The notes under the pieces: model-generated
What the model saw: the letters and a program-made list of their open reading frames with translations, nothing else
The model's database searches: none
What the model was told of the DNA's origin: nothing
Shown here: piece by piece, positions 23,488-35,186 of the stretch
How the letters are laid out: every line of letters starts with the position of its first letter
Numbering within the stretch: position 1 is the first letter of the stretch
Program-made: the position numbers and the translations under genes
Source: Knoxdaviesia capensis
Lineage: Eukaryota > Ascomycota > Sordariomycetes > Microascales > Gondwanamycetaceae
Length of the DNA stretch: 64,000 nt
Assembly: GCA_001510575.1 (NCBI GenBank)
Contig: LNGK01000006.1
Location: 1,421,565-1,485,564, forward strand
Reading direction: 5' to 3'

Positions 23488-26400
23488 TTAGTTATCTTCG
23501 CTTCTATTCTTCCCCGTGACTGACGATGCGTCGGTTAGGTTAAGTATTGCTCTTATCCTCGTGAACTCGGGTCTTGCGAGAGCTTTAGTGAGAATATCCG
23601 CGCGTTAGTTCTTACCTTCGATTTTTAATATTCTCACGTTACCTTCGGTAATCTCTAACCGAATAAAGTAGTATATAATTCTTAGGTAACGCGCCCTATT
23701 ACTCTCGTTATATACGGCTTTCTTCGCTACTACGTTATCGTAGTAGATATCGGTTAGCCCGACGTTTTCCCCTATTTCGCGTAGTATTATGCGAATCCAC
23801 TTTACTTTAGACGTAGTTTCGGAGGCTACGATATATTCTACTTCTTATATAGATTTTAAAACTATAGCTTACCTTCTAAATAACTATACGATAGGTCGTT
23901 CGTTTAGGAAAATAACGAAACTAATAGTCGAACGGCCCGTATCGTTATCGCTAGCTAGATCTACGTCTCCGTATGCTAATAGTTATAAGGGTTATTCCCG
24001 GTCTTCGCTTATAGTATATTTAATTCCGATATTTTATTCCTATTTAATATAGCGTAGTACTCGTTTTACTTTAACTATATTATCCGATATTAGTACCTAT
24101 ATTCTTCTTACTAATATACCGGTAGCGAAAGCGATATCTAGTCGTATCTATATCGCTAGCTAATTTACTCCGCCTATTATTTATCGGTACTTACGTATTT
24201 CTACCGGGTCTAGGACTATTATATTCGTCTCCGATATCGTTACTTATCCTATTCTCGATTTTACTTCTCTCGGTATACTAATACCGTATATATCCTCTAG
24301 TTATATTCTCTCGAGTAGATCCTTTACGTATACCGACTACGAAATCTATATATTATCTAGGGAAATTCTAATAGCTATACCTAAGAATTATCCTAGACTC
24401 CCTAGATCCTTAGCTTCGAGGATACCCTTTAGTTCTTCTATAAAACTATCTAATTCGTTGTCGTCTTTCGCTATAATTTATAAGTCGTCGACGTAGGTTA
24501 GAATCGTGATATTTCTATCTCTATAGCGGAAGATCGCTTAGTTAACTTATAGCGGTATAAATCCGATATTCTAAAGTCTTCTACGGAGCTCTATCTACTA
24601 GTTATAGGCGCTCTATTTTAGATTATATAACGATTTCTTAACGAGAATAATAGCGTCCTCTTTATAATTATATATTTTAGCTAGGTTAGGGTTCTCACGG
24701 AAAAATTCTTTAATACTAGTAAATTACTTAATATATACTAATTCGATAAGTAGGCTATAGAGGTATGTTACGACGATATCGGCTTATCTTAAGTAATATC
24801 CTTATATAGAGGCTAGCGCTAGTATAACCCTCTAGGCGCCTAGTATAGTAGTGCTAGTAAAGGTGTACTCGTAGTCGATTCCTAGCTTTTACTCGAATCC
24901 TCTAGCTACGATTTAACCTTTATACTTCTAGATATTTCCGTTAGCGTCGTACTTTTATCGTAATACCTATTTTATTATTAGTAGCCGTCTAGTCTCCTCG
25001 GATAACTTAATAGACTTAAATTAGATAATACCCCTATCTAGTAGACTTTTTATCTCTTCGCCTATAGCCTTCTACTATTCGTGTCTTTCTATCGACTAGA
25101 GCGCCTACTTAGTAGTTTTTAGCTCTTCGTATAATGCTAGCATACTCGTAGCTAGTCTCGTATCCTCTACGGTCTCCTATTCGTCTAGCTCGTCTTCTAA
25201 TATAGATAGCACCTTATCTAGGGGGGCTAGGTATAGGGGGTATAGGTTAGCGTCGGCGGATAGGAAATACACGTCTATCTAGTACCTAGTCGCTTTTAAC
25301 TAAATAGTAATATAGTTTAAGTCGGCTATATTCTCGTAGAAGGTAATATATAATATATCGATTACCTTATTCTTAATAGGGTCCTATATTTTATAGATAT
25401 ACTCTCCTTTATATCTAATAAGCTAGCCGTATTTTAACCTAGGTTAAAGTTTAGCCGAAGTAGCCGGTCCTCCTATATAGTAGAAGGCTTCGCTTCTGAT
25501 AATCCGAAGATAGTTTAGACTCGGTCTATTATCTCGGCCTTATCTAAACCCTTCGCGCTATAATTCGATCGGAGATTTCTCGTCTTAATTAGTAGTATTT
25601 AATAGTCTATTCGTTATATACGCGGCTATTTTATATAGTTACGGCTAAAGCGTCGCTAGTAGACTTACGTAGATAGCTATTACTCTAGCTAACGAAAAAA
25701 TTACTCGGTTTAACCTCTCCGCTATTCTATTAGACTAGCTTTATCTTAGAGGTGAGGTCTTAACCTCGATTCCTTCGTTAGCGGCGCGGTCTATAAGTTC
25801 CTTTATACTAATATCTATTCCGTTATCTAGACGTAGCTAGTATAGCTATTAACCTTATTAGTTCTTCTACTTTAGTAGACCTTACTAAATTAGATAGGTT
25901 ACCTTAACTATTTCTTTAATTTAGATAACTTATCTATATCTAGTAGCGTTATCTATTAAAACTACTAGGGCTTTAATTCCTCCTATACCGAGCGGTTTAG
26001 CTTTTACTATATCGATATAAATTCCTCGTCCTAGTTCTTTATCTCGGAATTATCCTAGTTTTAGTCTAATATTCGTAGACTTTACTAAGGCGTACGCTTA
26101 GTATATAACGTTATTAATCTATTTTAGTAGCTAGCTAAATATTTTAGTATTACTTACTTTAAGGCTTTTTATTAACTTTTCTAATAAAATATACTCTAAT
26201 CGGTAGTACTATAGAGCGTTCGTAATATTAAGTAAATAGGCTTTACTCTCTAATTAGGCTTAGTTCTTAGCTAGGTCGATTAGGAAAAAGTTATCGTTAT
26301 CTATATTAATAGTGGCGATAGTCTTTCCTAAAGTATCTATTAAGTTCTTACTAGCTAGCTAGCTACTTTAACGGTAAAAGAGCTTTAAGCTAAAGATATA

Positions 26401-28116
26401 AATAGGGCTCTCTAGTATTAAAATAGTGTCTTTAATATCGATAACTATTTCCTTATCCTAACTAATTTTTATCCGTAAACGGGCTATTCCCGTAAGAAGT
26501 AGTATTATCACTCCGTTTACTATTCTAATACGTCTCTAATTCGATCTAATCGTGTCTTTAAGTAACTACTTCCTATTATTAACTACGTTTATATCGGCGC
26601 CCGTGTTAGTAAGCTACTTACCTAAACTATTACTTAGGTAAGTAACGTTTAGTAGTTAGGCTAGCGGGCCTATCTCGTTATTCTAATCCTCGATAGGATC
26701 TTCCCCTTACTTAGCTACGTTAGCTAATATAATATCGTCCTTAACGTCTTCTTCGCTTATAGTGACGTTTACGTTTCTTATAGCCTTCTTAGGCCGTTTA
26801 TAATTGCGAATTAGATATCCGACTAGGCCGTAGTTAAGGTACTTTCTAGTCTCCTTCGGTCTATTAGAGCTATCCTTTTCGCTTCTCTAATCCCCCCGCT
26901 AGTCTCCTTTCTATAGCTTATCCTTATCTTTAACCCTCGGTTTCTTATAGGGGTAGTTATTAGTATTATTTCCGTTATAGTTATTACGGCGGCGTTCTCT
27001 TATTAATTCGTCGCGGAACTCCTCTATAAGTTCTTCTAATATTTATTACTATATACCCGGGTATTCTTTCTTTTCGCGAAGTTTATTCCGGAAGTATATA
27101 CCTAACGAATAGGCCTTAGTAGTAACTATAGTTATAAGCTTCTAAAAGATCATAAGCGTATTAGTATCGGTTCTTAATCCGGCTTCGCTATATACTATAC
27201 GGAACTTACTAAGAAACTCGGCGTAAGAGTTACGGTTATTAAAATATAGGCGAACGAATTCTCCTATCTTATCGAGGCGGGACGTCGTAGTATTACCTTA
27301 GTACGTATCACGAAGTACTTCGTAAATTTACTACGCTTCTTTATACGTACTCGCGATTACTAACGTATTATCCTTTAGTATCATACGTAGCTTTCTACCG
27401 AGGACTAGCTATACGTAATCTAGTAACTCCTTAATTTTCTCTAAGTTATAACTACTATAGGTAAATATAGCTTTAACTACTATATACTAGGCGATCTATC
27501 TACTCTTAGAACGTAACGCCTAATTTTTACCTAAGGAATCCTAAGGATATTCTATTAGGCGGGATAGCTATTCTTCTTTAGATAGCTTCTCTGGTTTACC
27601 CTATTTAGCTAGGAACGCGGCCTTCCGGTTAGCCTTAATCTTATCCTCGTTATTAGACTAGTTCTAGTACGTCGGCCGACGCTTACTATCTTCCGATAAG
27701 TCTCGGTATCCCTAATAGGGGTCCTATCGGTCTCGGCGCCTAGTATAGCGATAAAAACGTCTACTATATACGGATTCCTTCTTAGTATTAGGTATCTTCG
27801 TCTTCCTCTTATTAGTTTTATCTTAGTTTTATCTTATAGGTCTGTCTAACGCGTAAGCGTTATTATTATCCGGATAGGGTCTCTTCGATCTAACGGAATC
27901 GTTATTATTAACTTCTTTAGCTATCTATTCGATAGTTCTAGCTATCTCGATTAATAGATCCCGGTCTAACTAAGTAGTAATAGTAAGTATAGGTTCGACT
28001 ATAATATCTAAAACTATAATATCCTTTTATTTATATTTCTTTAATATAGCCTTTAGTACGGTAACTAAATTAGGCTCTATAGCACCGGGTATCTTAGTCT
28101 TAGATCGCGTTAACAT
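23488..28116 (-). pseudogene. Ancestral gag-pol polyprotein frame of the copia element (RIP-mutated)
   Basis: From a putative ATG at 28116 to the stop at 23488 the span is 4,629 nt, an exact multiple of three. Four independent landmarks (zinc knuckle, integrase Asp, YVDD, ADILTK) all lie in this frame, so no net frameshift separates them. In-frame stops are consistent with RIP: for example the TAA at 23607-23605 sits where copia proteins usually have Gln before RADILTK, i.e. CAA to TAA. The zinc knuckle reads YLNYGLVGYLIRNY, with Tyr at all four ligand positions of C-x2-C-x4-H-x4-C. A TAG lies just upstream of the putative start, so the true start is inferred. Confidence 0.85.
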
Positions 28117-28569
28117 CTAGCTATTATAGCTTAGAGTTCGGGAAGAGTTTATAGAGGAGAAAGTTTCTTAGGGTATTATCCTTTCTATAAAATTTATTTT
28201 ATAGGAAAATTTTTACCTATCCGGGCTTTTCTATTCCTTCTAATAAATTTTATAGTAAAATTTTCGCTCTTACCTCTCGGGGCTTCTCTATTCCTTCTAT
28301 ATTTAAAGTTTTAGTAGCATTTTATATTAGGGCTTCGTGAGAATTCTTAGTAATATTAGGTTTTATACTCGTGACTTTCCTATTTATAGGATCTTAATTA
28401 TATATATAAATTTATTATTTTCAAATCGTTACCTTTATATAGTATTATTATAATTCGTAGTATTATCTAATGTTTTCTTTGAAAATATAAAAAAAAATTT
28501 TTAGCTTTCTTAATTTAAGAATGTGTGTTATAGTCTATGTAGGCCGCGGCCGTCATCTAATCCTATTAA

Positions 28570-28740
28570 TGATCGGCTCATTTTAGCATATGTTTATGCC
28601 TTATGTTTATGCGGTATACGCATTTTTCTTCTTTATTTTTGTATTTATGCGGTGTGCGTATCGTTGGTCTCTCCGGTAGCGGTCTGCGCTTTTCCTTTTT
28701 GTGTTTTGTGAACTTATATTTAGCGGTTTACGCTTCTTTT
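28570..28740 (-). repeat. Copia leader with four dispersed GCGGTNTRCGC motifs
   Basis: The plus-strand motif GCGGTNTRCGC, with a final C or T, recurs at 28611, 28649, 28679 and 28723 in the untranslated leader between the 5' LTR and the putative gag start. Copies are near-palindromic in part (for example GCGGTATACGC) and separated by T-rich spacers. Role unknown; packaging or promoter function is possible. Confidence 0.6.
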
Positions 28741-28761
28741 CCCGCGCGTTAGTCCTAGACT

Positions 28762-28777
28762 AACCGGGCTCATAACC
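28762..28777 (-). other. Probable primer-binding site of the copia element
   Basis: On the minus strand GGTTATGAGCCCGGTT directly follows the 5' LTR. Position and resemblance to the TGGTTATCAGAGC-type sites of copia elements suggest a tRNA primer-binding site; the matching host tRNA is not in the window. Confidence 0.45.
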
Positions 28778-28922
28778 TATCAATAGGTATATTGGTGATG
28801 CATGTATAACATGATAATATGTAAGGATATAGTTTTAGTCTATGCCGTATCCGGCGGGCGAGATGTGGATATAGCTGGTCATCATCGCCACGTGCCGTCC
28901 TCACGTGATGAGGTCGGCTACA
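28778..28922 (-). repeat. 5' LTR (right) of the copia element
   Basis: 145 bp. It differs from the left LTR at four positions, all CpA/TpG to TpA. All four lie in the half nearest the element interior (28779 to about 28830); the outer half is identical. Confidence 0.93.
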
Positions 28923-28927
28923 GAAGG
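28923..28927 (+). repeat. Target-site duplication, right copy (GAAGG)
   Basis: Matches 23174-23178 exactly. Confidence 0.9.
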
Positions 28928-30107
28928 AAAGATATCGGGTCTCTGTGATTGGGATGATTAATACGTTAGCTACTTTTGGCGCTTGGTCAACTATAACAAA
29001 AGGATTGGATGAAAACGAAAGGGGGCAAAAAAATACATGGAGATCATAGAAGTAGCTTCGGCGCCGAAAGGGGGAAACCGCCTTTTTCTGGTTACTCACG
29101 AAGGGTCCATCCAGTAAACTAATTCCGGCAGTGGTTGAAGGTTTAGGCGGTGTCTAGAGCCCTTCAGCCCTGGAAGAGACTCTGTAAACAGGCACTGGAA
29201 GGAAACAAGACAGTTGCTTGATAGTGGGTGGTATGGATCTCGCAAATTTCATACAGGCGGTAAGTTGACACGAATGAGAGAGCCTTTGAAGCTGAAGAAG
29301 CACGCCCTTGACTACCATCTGGAAAAGATCAAGAAGATGCGAGCATATTCATTCACACCAGCTTGATGAATAATAATAAGACGGATGAATAATAAAAGCC
29401 ACACAAAACAAGAATCCCAAAAACGAACCCTGACGTTCCTGCCTTTGCTGGCTCTTTCCGTTTCCCGTAGAACCTCACAGGGTTCGTGTCTGATTATTGC
29501 ATAGGGTCGCCGGCACAGGAAGGTTACAGGGACAGAGCAACAAAGTTCCCGAGGAAGGAGCGGAACACACAGAAGGAGCGAGCCAGCGAGCGAGGACGGG
29601 AGGGGAAAGGGGGCGATGAACCAAAAAAGGCAAGGACACAAGCTCAATCAGGACCTGCACAAAGATCCAAATTGAGGAGCGGGGTCCCTCCTTCCTAGAG
29701 AGTGCGGGAGTGGGTCCAGAGTCCTACGAAGCTGTTCGGTTAGGGTTGGGGGGTTTCTCGCTTACCCTTATTCTTGTACCACTACTGTGAATGTGAGTCT
29801 CGTGCCGCATTGCCGTTTATCAGCATTGGCAGCGAACAGCTTCAACACGGGATCCCATGTGTCACCTTACTGTAGTTATGATGGAGGAGAATAGAATCCG
29901 TCTTGGGTGGTCCGCCGGAAGAGATAGAGAAAATGAAACCAAATCACTATAATCTGGGCTTTACTGGGAAGGCCACTCCGGCTTTGTCCTGTTTCTCTTG
30001 TTCTAGTAATACGCGAAATCTGTATATGCACGATTTGTCTCACTCACTGCAAGACACTCAAAAAAATCAAACGAGGAGCCTTCTTGCTGCCTCTCTCTTC
30101 CTCTAAT
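28928..30107. other. Intergenic region between transposon and trimethyllysine dioxygenase
   Basis: No gene seen. Open frames at 29312-29647 (minus) and 29486-29698 (plus) overlap each other, lack splice context and resemble no family. Base composition returns to normal immediately after the element. Confidence 0.55.
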
Positions 30108-32091
30108 CTACCCAACAACCTGCTGCAAGACCTTCTCTCTCGGGAAGTTGGTGTTCCGCCACCGAGAGATGAAGTCGTCTCGGTTGACTGATGGAATATA
30201 TCAGGGTTAGCATGGGAAGCGGGCTTGGCCAGATGGGTAATGGAATCTTGGAAAACTTACTGTATCCACCACAAATCCGGCGTACCCCCTCAAAGGCACT
30301 TCGTCCATGTAATACTCTCCAGTTGTCGAAGACTAGAATGAATAGTTAGCCCATCGCGATCAGCACATAAACGGACTCATAACAGGCTCGGAAGTCATAC
30401 TTAAAGGCCGCCCCGGAATTAGCTGTGTCCAAAGCTCCACGTCCTCTCTCGTCAATATAGCGTGCCACTTGCGCGCAGCTTCATACCACGCTGTGGGCGA
30501 GATCCCCTCGTCAAACGGAACCACCCCTCGGTCATCGTTGTTCCATCTTACTCGGTGCAACTCGCCCTTGGTCTTATCAAGCTCCAACACTGGGTACCGC
30601 TGGTCAGGCGCAATGGTTATTCCCTCGTTGCCACTCGCATGCCACGGCAGTCTGGCCTTGGTTAAAATGTCGAATGCCTCGGGATCTTCTCTCCTCAATA
30701 CCGATGCCGCATGGAATCCATCCACAAGGAGGGATTGTCCGCCGAGGGGCTCCGAACCTGACTCGGTCGACTTTGGCGGCGCATGATGAGAGAGGAGATG
30801 GAACGACTGGAGTCCGGCGGGGTCGGTGAAGTACGTCGTATCTGTATGCGCCGGCAAGGCCAAGTTTGTGTATGCTGTATCAGCAAGGGCCAAGTCTGGG
30901 ATGAAGTCGTAGAAGCCGCCATAGTGGGTTACACGGATGAAGGCTATCCTCTCCAGCAACTTTTCCGTAGCATCCGGCGAATCAAATGGGCAGTTGTCCA
31001 CAAATGCAAAGCCATGTTCTCTCTGGAACGAACGGTGTTAGGAATTAAGAGCCGAAGACAACATCAAATAGGGGTGGACGAGAACATACTATCAGCTTCG
31101 TCAAATTTGCAATTCCACTATCATTGGTCGTATGCATAACAGAAGAGTAGTCAACGGACGGCAAATCTTTCGCGATTTCACTTCCCCAGAGGCGATAGCT
31201 ATTAGACAGGAGTGTTAGCTCTCAAAGAGAGTAAGAAGATGCTTCTTTCTAAGTGGGGATTTTAGGCCATACTTCACGAGCTCTGAATCTCTGTGATCCT
31301 GCTGCTGGTAGAAGGAAAGAAAGTCCCAAGGATAGAGACTCTCGTGCGACTCGTGGGACCCTGCCAGATATAGCCAAGTTAGGATGATTCTAATGTCAGG
31401 CTCCTGTTCTTTTTTTCTGCTTTTTTTTTCTCCATCTGGAAGTTTTTCTCTTCTTAGACACATAGTGAAGGGATCGTACAGGTTACTCTCAAGCCGCCGG
31501 TCTCTGGAACCGCCGATACGGGATGGACGTCGGGAGGAATCTAAAAAGCATGTGTTAAACCATAAACATAAAAGCGACAAAAAACGGGTATCTTCAACAG
31601 TTATTCTATGACCACTTACATCAAAAGTGTTGAAGTTGCGCTGAGATGTGTCCTGGTTTACACATTTGGTACATCGGCAATTGTCTCTGTTAAACCACTT
31701 TTAAGTCAGATATAGAGGACTGATTCGGCCAACTTGCAGCTGTAACCAAATAACAGCCAGCGTCAGAGACATGAATACAACGTACCGCAGCCAAAAATGG
31801 GGTCTTCATATAAAAAAGAAACGTGGTCAGAGTAAGAAAAAAGCGGTGCACCATTAGTGAAAATTCTGGGACTTTCCGAAACAATAAAATGGTGACATAC
31901 AGGCTAGATCTCTTGGACACCGGTGATTGGATCTCAATGCCATTCGCAGACACGGAAACAATCGGAGGAGATGCCGATGCCAATCGGCGATACTGCACGT
32001 GGTTCACCGGCGGCGACCGGCCGAAGGCGGCTTGAGAAATCCGGGGTATGGCTCGTGAGCCAGCCCAGGAAATTCGGGATAGAGGTGCCAT
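30108..32091 (-). CDS. Mitochondrial trimethyllysine dioxygenase, first step of carnitine biosynthesis
   Basis: Nine exons give 435 aa: 32091-31901, 31803-31786, 31686-31620, 31540-31480, 31360-31273, 31198-31090, 31022-30401, 30332-30261, 30187-30108. All junctions are GT-AG and keep phase. The N terminus is a mitochondrial presequence rich in Arg/Ser/Ala (to about residue 45). A zinc-binding N-terminal domain follows (WLRDNCRCTKCVNQDT, later HESHESLYPWDF). The Fe(II)/2-oxoglutarate barrel has the H-x-D pair in PAHTDTTYF and the distal His in WRVLHGRSAFEG. The enzyme hydroxylates N6-trimethyllysine. The related gamma-butyrobetaine dioxygenase is the main alternative; the presequence and RNFNTFDIPPDVHP block favour trimethyllysine dioxygenase. 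Confidence 0.87.
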
Positions 32092-33079
32092 GGAGAGTAA
32101 CAACGACGGGACTCGAGACAGCCCAATAGACTGAGAAACAAGAAGGCAGGGAGGTGGTGAATACGTGATCCCGGCTGTAGGTGTAACAACCAAGTCAGAC
32201 GGAGGATGTTCATAAAAAGAAAGAGTGAATTCCCCAGAAACCAAAAGAGTTTTAACGTCGTGTGTATCTCCACATTCTCCACAAAGTTCCTGGTCAGCAA
32301 AATAAGCGATGGTGTGATATGTGTGAGTTGGCCGGGAGAGGAAAGCAAATGGATCAAAGCTGAACACTGATATAAATTAGGAAGAAAAGGGGAGGAGGAT
32401 AGTATTCACATGTCAGACTCTGTGTACACACTTATGAAGCAACTTTCCAAAGTGTCTAAAGAAAGACAAAGAAGGGAGGCAAGAATCGAGGGGTGGAAGG
32501 AATGAAGAGATGGTAAGATTCATGTTTTGGGCAACATCTACGCCCAAAAGTACATATACAGAGGAGTCTTATATCGAGAGAAAAGTAAACTGCTGCTGCA
32601 ATTGAAAACGAGTGCAATTAGAGATGGCAAATTAATGTTCGTGGGCAGACGAAGGAGGAGGAAGGCGATCGATGAGATTAGATCTTCGTCCTCGGTCTAA
32701 CGGCTGATACCGAGGTAGCCTCGAGAAATATTGGGTTTCAACCCTAACATGTTCAACTCCACCCATCCGCTCTCAACACCACCACACCAGGCAAGCAGTC
32801 TTATCCCAAAGTTACCGGATATATTTCATTATAATCATCAATCCCAACCGTCTTGTTTCTGTATCCAGAAGCGTCCAAAAAGTTGTGGCGCCGCCGGATT
32901 TCCATGCCAATTTGGTGAGTAGATCAGGAGAACGGGAAAAGGAAAGCCATAAAAAAAGGAGACAAAAACTTGACCAGAAGAAAACCATCGATGCACATGC
33001 AAGCTCATGTGTCCCAACCCAAATAATTCCAACTCCCTCACCGAAAGAAAAGAGCAAAAATCATCCTATATCACATTCT
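32092..33079. other. Intergenic region (dioxygenase promoter / PhoD 3' flank)
   Basis: No gene or repeat recognised in these 1 kb. An in-frame ATG at 32367 upstream of the dioxygenase start would only extend the presequence with unconserved residues. Confidence 0.5.
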
Positions 33080-35186
33080 CTAACTCCTGAAGTGGTCTAA
33101 AAACGACGAGAATAGTTCTTGGAAGCTGGCCTGGGCCGGCTGAGGAGCAACTGGAGGCGAGAGAACGGTGGTCTTCCAGGCCACTTTACCATCGACATAT
33201 AGGGTATAGGTCAGGATGCTACGGTCTTGATCGGGGAGGCTCTCAATGCTGATCGATCCAAATTTAGACATGCCGAAGCTTATGTACCTGGGGAAGGGTG
33301 ATTACCCAAGAACGTTAGTAAGGATAATGGCTCTGACATAGAGTCTAGTTGGCCAAATGGGACTTACTTGACCAGCACGTCTTCGCCATCGGTCTGCTTG
33401 TAACTGTGCACAGGCGACGAGAACTGGTTCAGCGGACTTGCCGAAAACTCGTATGCAGCAGCCCACTCAGGCCATTCCGAGCCAGGGGGCGGCGGGAACT
33501 TGGTGGCCGCGAACTCGTGGCGATCTCCCGACAAGATGACCACGCCCATTCCACGAGCGCTGGCATCCCAGATAGCCTCGAGCACTAGCTGACGTTCGAC
33601 GAGAAACCCGCCCCACGTGTCGAGCATGTTAATGGGCCAGTTCTTGGTGAACGGCACCGACGACGCGATGATCTTCCACGTGACACCTCTCGGTGCTGGC
33701 CGACCGATCCAATGCAGAAGGTCAGCCAATTGGTCGTGGCCCAGCATTGTCTTGACGGTGCTGTTGGCAGCCAGCAGCTTGTTGTCAGAGCGGTAGGTGC
33801 GCGTGTCCAGCATGAACACATCAATCGGGCCCTGAGAGAACTGATAGTACGATGCCGAGGGCTGAGACTTGAGCAAGCTGGGTGTGCGGGCGGATGGGGG
33901 GTTGGCGGACGCCTGGTAGTTCAAGAAAGGGTCGGCAGCGGCGCTGTACACACCAGTGGTGTTGGCCGACCAGTCGTTGGCGATCTCGTGGTCGTCCCAG
34001 GTGTGAATCCAGCTAAGGTTCTGGCTCACAGCCTTCCAGTCGGGCGAGCTGTACACCTGGCGGTACTTCCGGCGGTAGTCCTCGACGGTGGTGCCAAAGC
34101 GCAGCGGCACGTCAATGTAGATAAAGTCGCCCAGAAACAGCATAAACTGGGCACCGAGTGAGGGAAGCTTCGCGGCCAGATGGCGGAGACCGGGGATAGA
34201 AAGTGGGTGGTCTATGGGCGAGTACGGGAAGTGGGGAATGATGCACGACGTGGACAGGAAGGTGAATTTCCCGCCATTATACGTCGACACGGCACCTGGC
34301 TTCGGGGGTGAAGTAAACGAGCCGGTGTGGTTGTTCGACGTGCGCCATTCGTACTGGAGCTGGTGGGTGTGCTTGAGAGGAATTTTGACCACCGCAGTAA
34401 AGTCGGTCGAGTTGTCAGTTGACCGAACACCGCCGCCGACGTGCCACAACGGGGTGTCAAACGGCGGGTGGGGGTCCATGATGCGCATCTCGATCTTGAT
34501 AGGGAGCTTTGCCGAGTCGGGCTCGCGAACCAGGAAGGTGACTTCCGACGGCGAGATGTAGCCGGTGCGTACAAACGAAAGGTCGTCGCTGGTCCAGACA
34601 TACCGGGGAGAGTAGACAAAGTCGACACAGAAGCCCACGAGGATGACGTTGATCAGGAAGGTCAGCACGGACAACTTCGGGCTGGCTTGGCTGGGAACGC
34701 CGAAAAGAAGAGTTTGGACGGGCCGAGCGGGTTCCGGGACGATCCTCACGGTTTTCTCGAGGTCGACGTCCTCCTCGACAATCTCGTTGGAGTTGGCATC
34801 AACAATGGTGGAGGTTACAATGTCGACCTCTTCCTCTACAGTAAAAGGAAGGTTGTTTCTGTAGCTTGCCACAAATGACGGGATGTATATCACGAAGAGA
34901 GTTAAGACAGGTATCTTGCAGTGAGATCATCAGAGGTTTGTTAGTAAATGAAATTCATTGACTGGAGACACAGATATGATCAGGCTGAAGCTTACCGGGT
35001 TTGGGAACTGTACGATCGAACGAGAGACAAGCCGGGCTTAAGTTAGCAAAGTTGAACAACAAGAATAGAGCCGTTAACCCTAAAGTTTTCAATTTCGAGG
35101 CAAAGTCATACCCATCTGAGAAACACATATGAGAAGAGCCTCAATAATGTGGATGAGACACCGGTGACAATCTTAAACGATGACAT
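33080..35186 (-). CDS. Membrane-anchored PhoD-like phosphatase
   Basis: Four exons (613 aa): 35186-35112, a 12-nt exon 35007-34996 (Phe-Pro-Asn-Pro), 34914-33368, 33287-33080; introns of 104, 81 and 80 bp. The spliced N terminus forms hydrophobic segments (LLRLFSYVFLRWFPNP, then a second helix), and another membrane segment lies near residue 110. The C-terminal two thirds is the PhoD metallophosphatase domain with FLGDFIYID, the WDDHE motif in IHTWDDHEIANDW, and SGDRHEFAATKF near the end. PhoD enzymes hydrolyse phosphate mono- or diesters using metal ions; the fungal membrane forms are not well characterised, so the substrate is unknown. An unspliced reading would begin at 34893 and lose the first helix. 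Confidence 0.87.

Larger units (their letters stand above)
23179..28922 (-). mobile_element. Full-length Ty1/copia LTR retrotransposon, RIP-inactivated
   Basis: The 5,744 bp element has 145 bp LTRs bounded TG...CA and a 5 bp target duplication. It reads on the minus strand, so its 5' LTR is on the right. Landmarks in coding order: putative gag start 28116; zinc knuckle 26841-26800; integrase first catalytic Asp at 26013; reverse transcriptase YVDD at 24495-24484; RNase H end with ADILTKALARPEF from 23601; stop 23490-23488. Integrase lying before reverse transcriptase defines the copia order. All these landmarks share one frame, counting from 28116. The interior from about 23600 to 28500 is almost free of CpA and TpG and full of TpA, with many new stops. 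This is the RIP signature (C to T in CpA). The element cannot encode protein now. Confidence 0.95.

Noticed and set aside
28523..28711. Small plus-strand frame in the transposon leader
   Set aside because: Antisense to the element and within its untranslated leader; open only because the region is T-rich.
29312..29647. 111-residue minus-strand frame
   Set aside because: Low complexity, overlapped by a plus-strand frame, no homology recognised.
34441..34878. 145-residue plus-strand frame antisense to the PhoD-like gene
   Set aside because: A shadow frame of a GC-rich coding exon.
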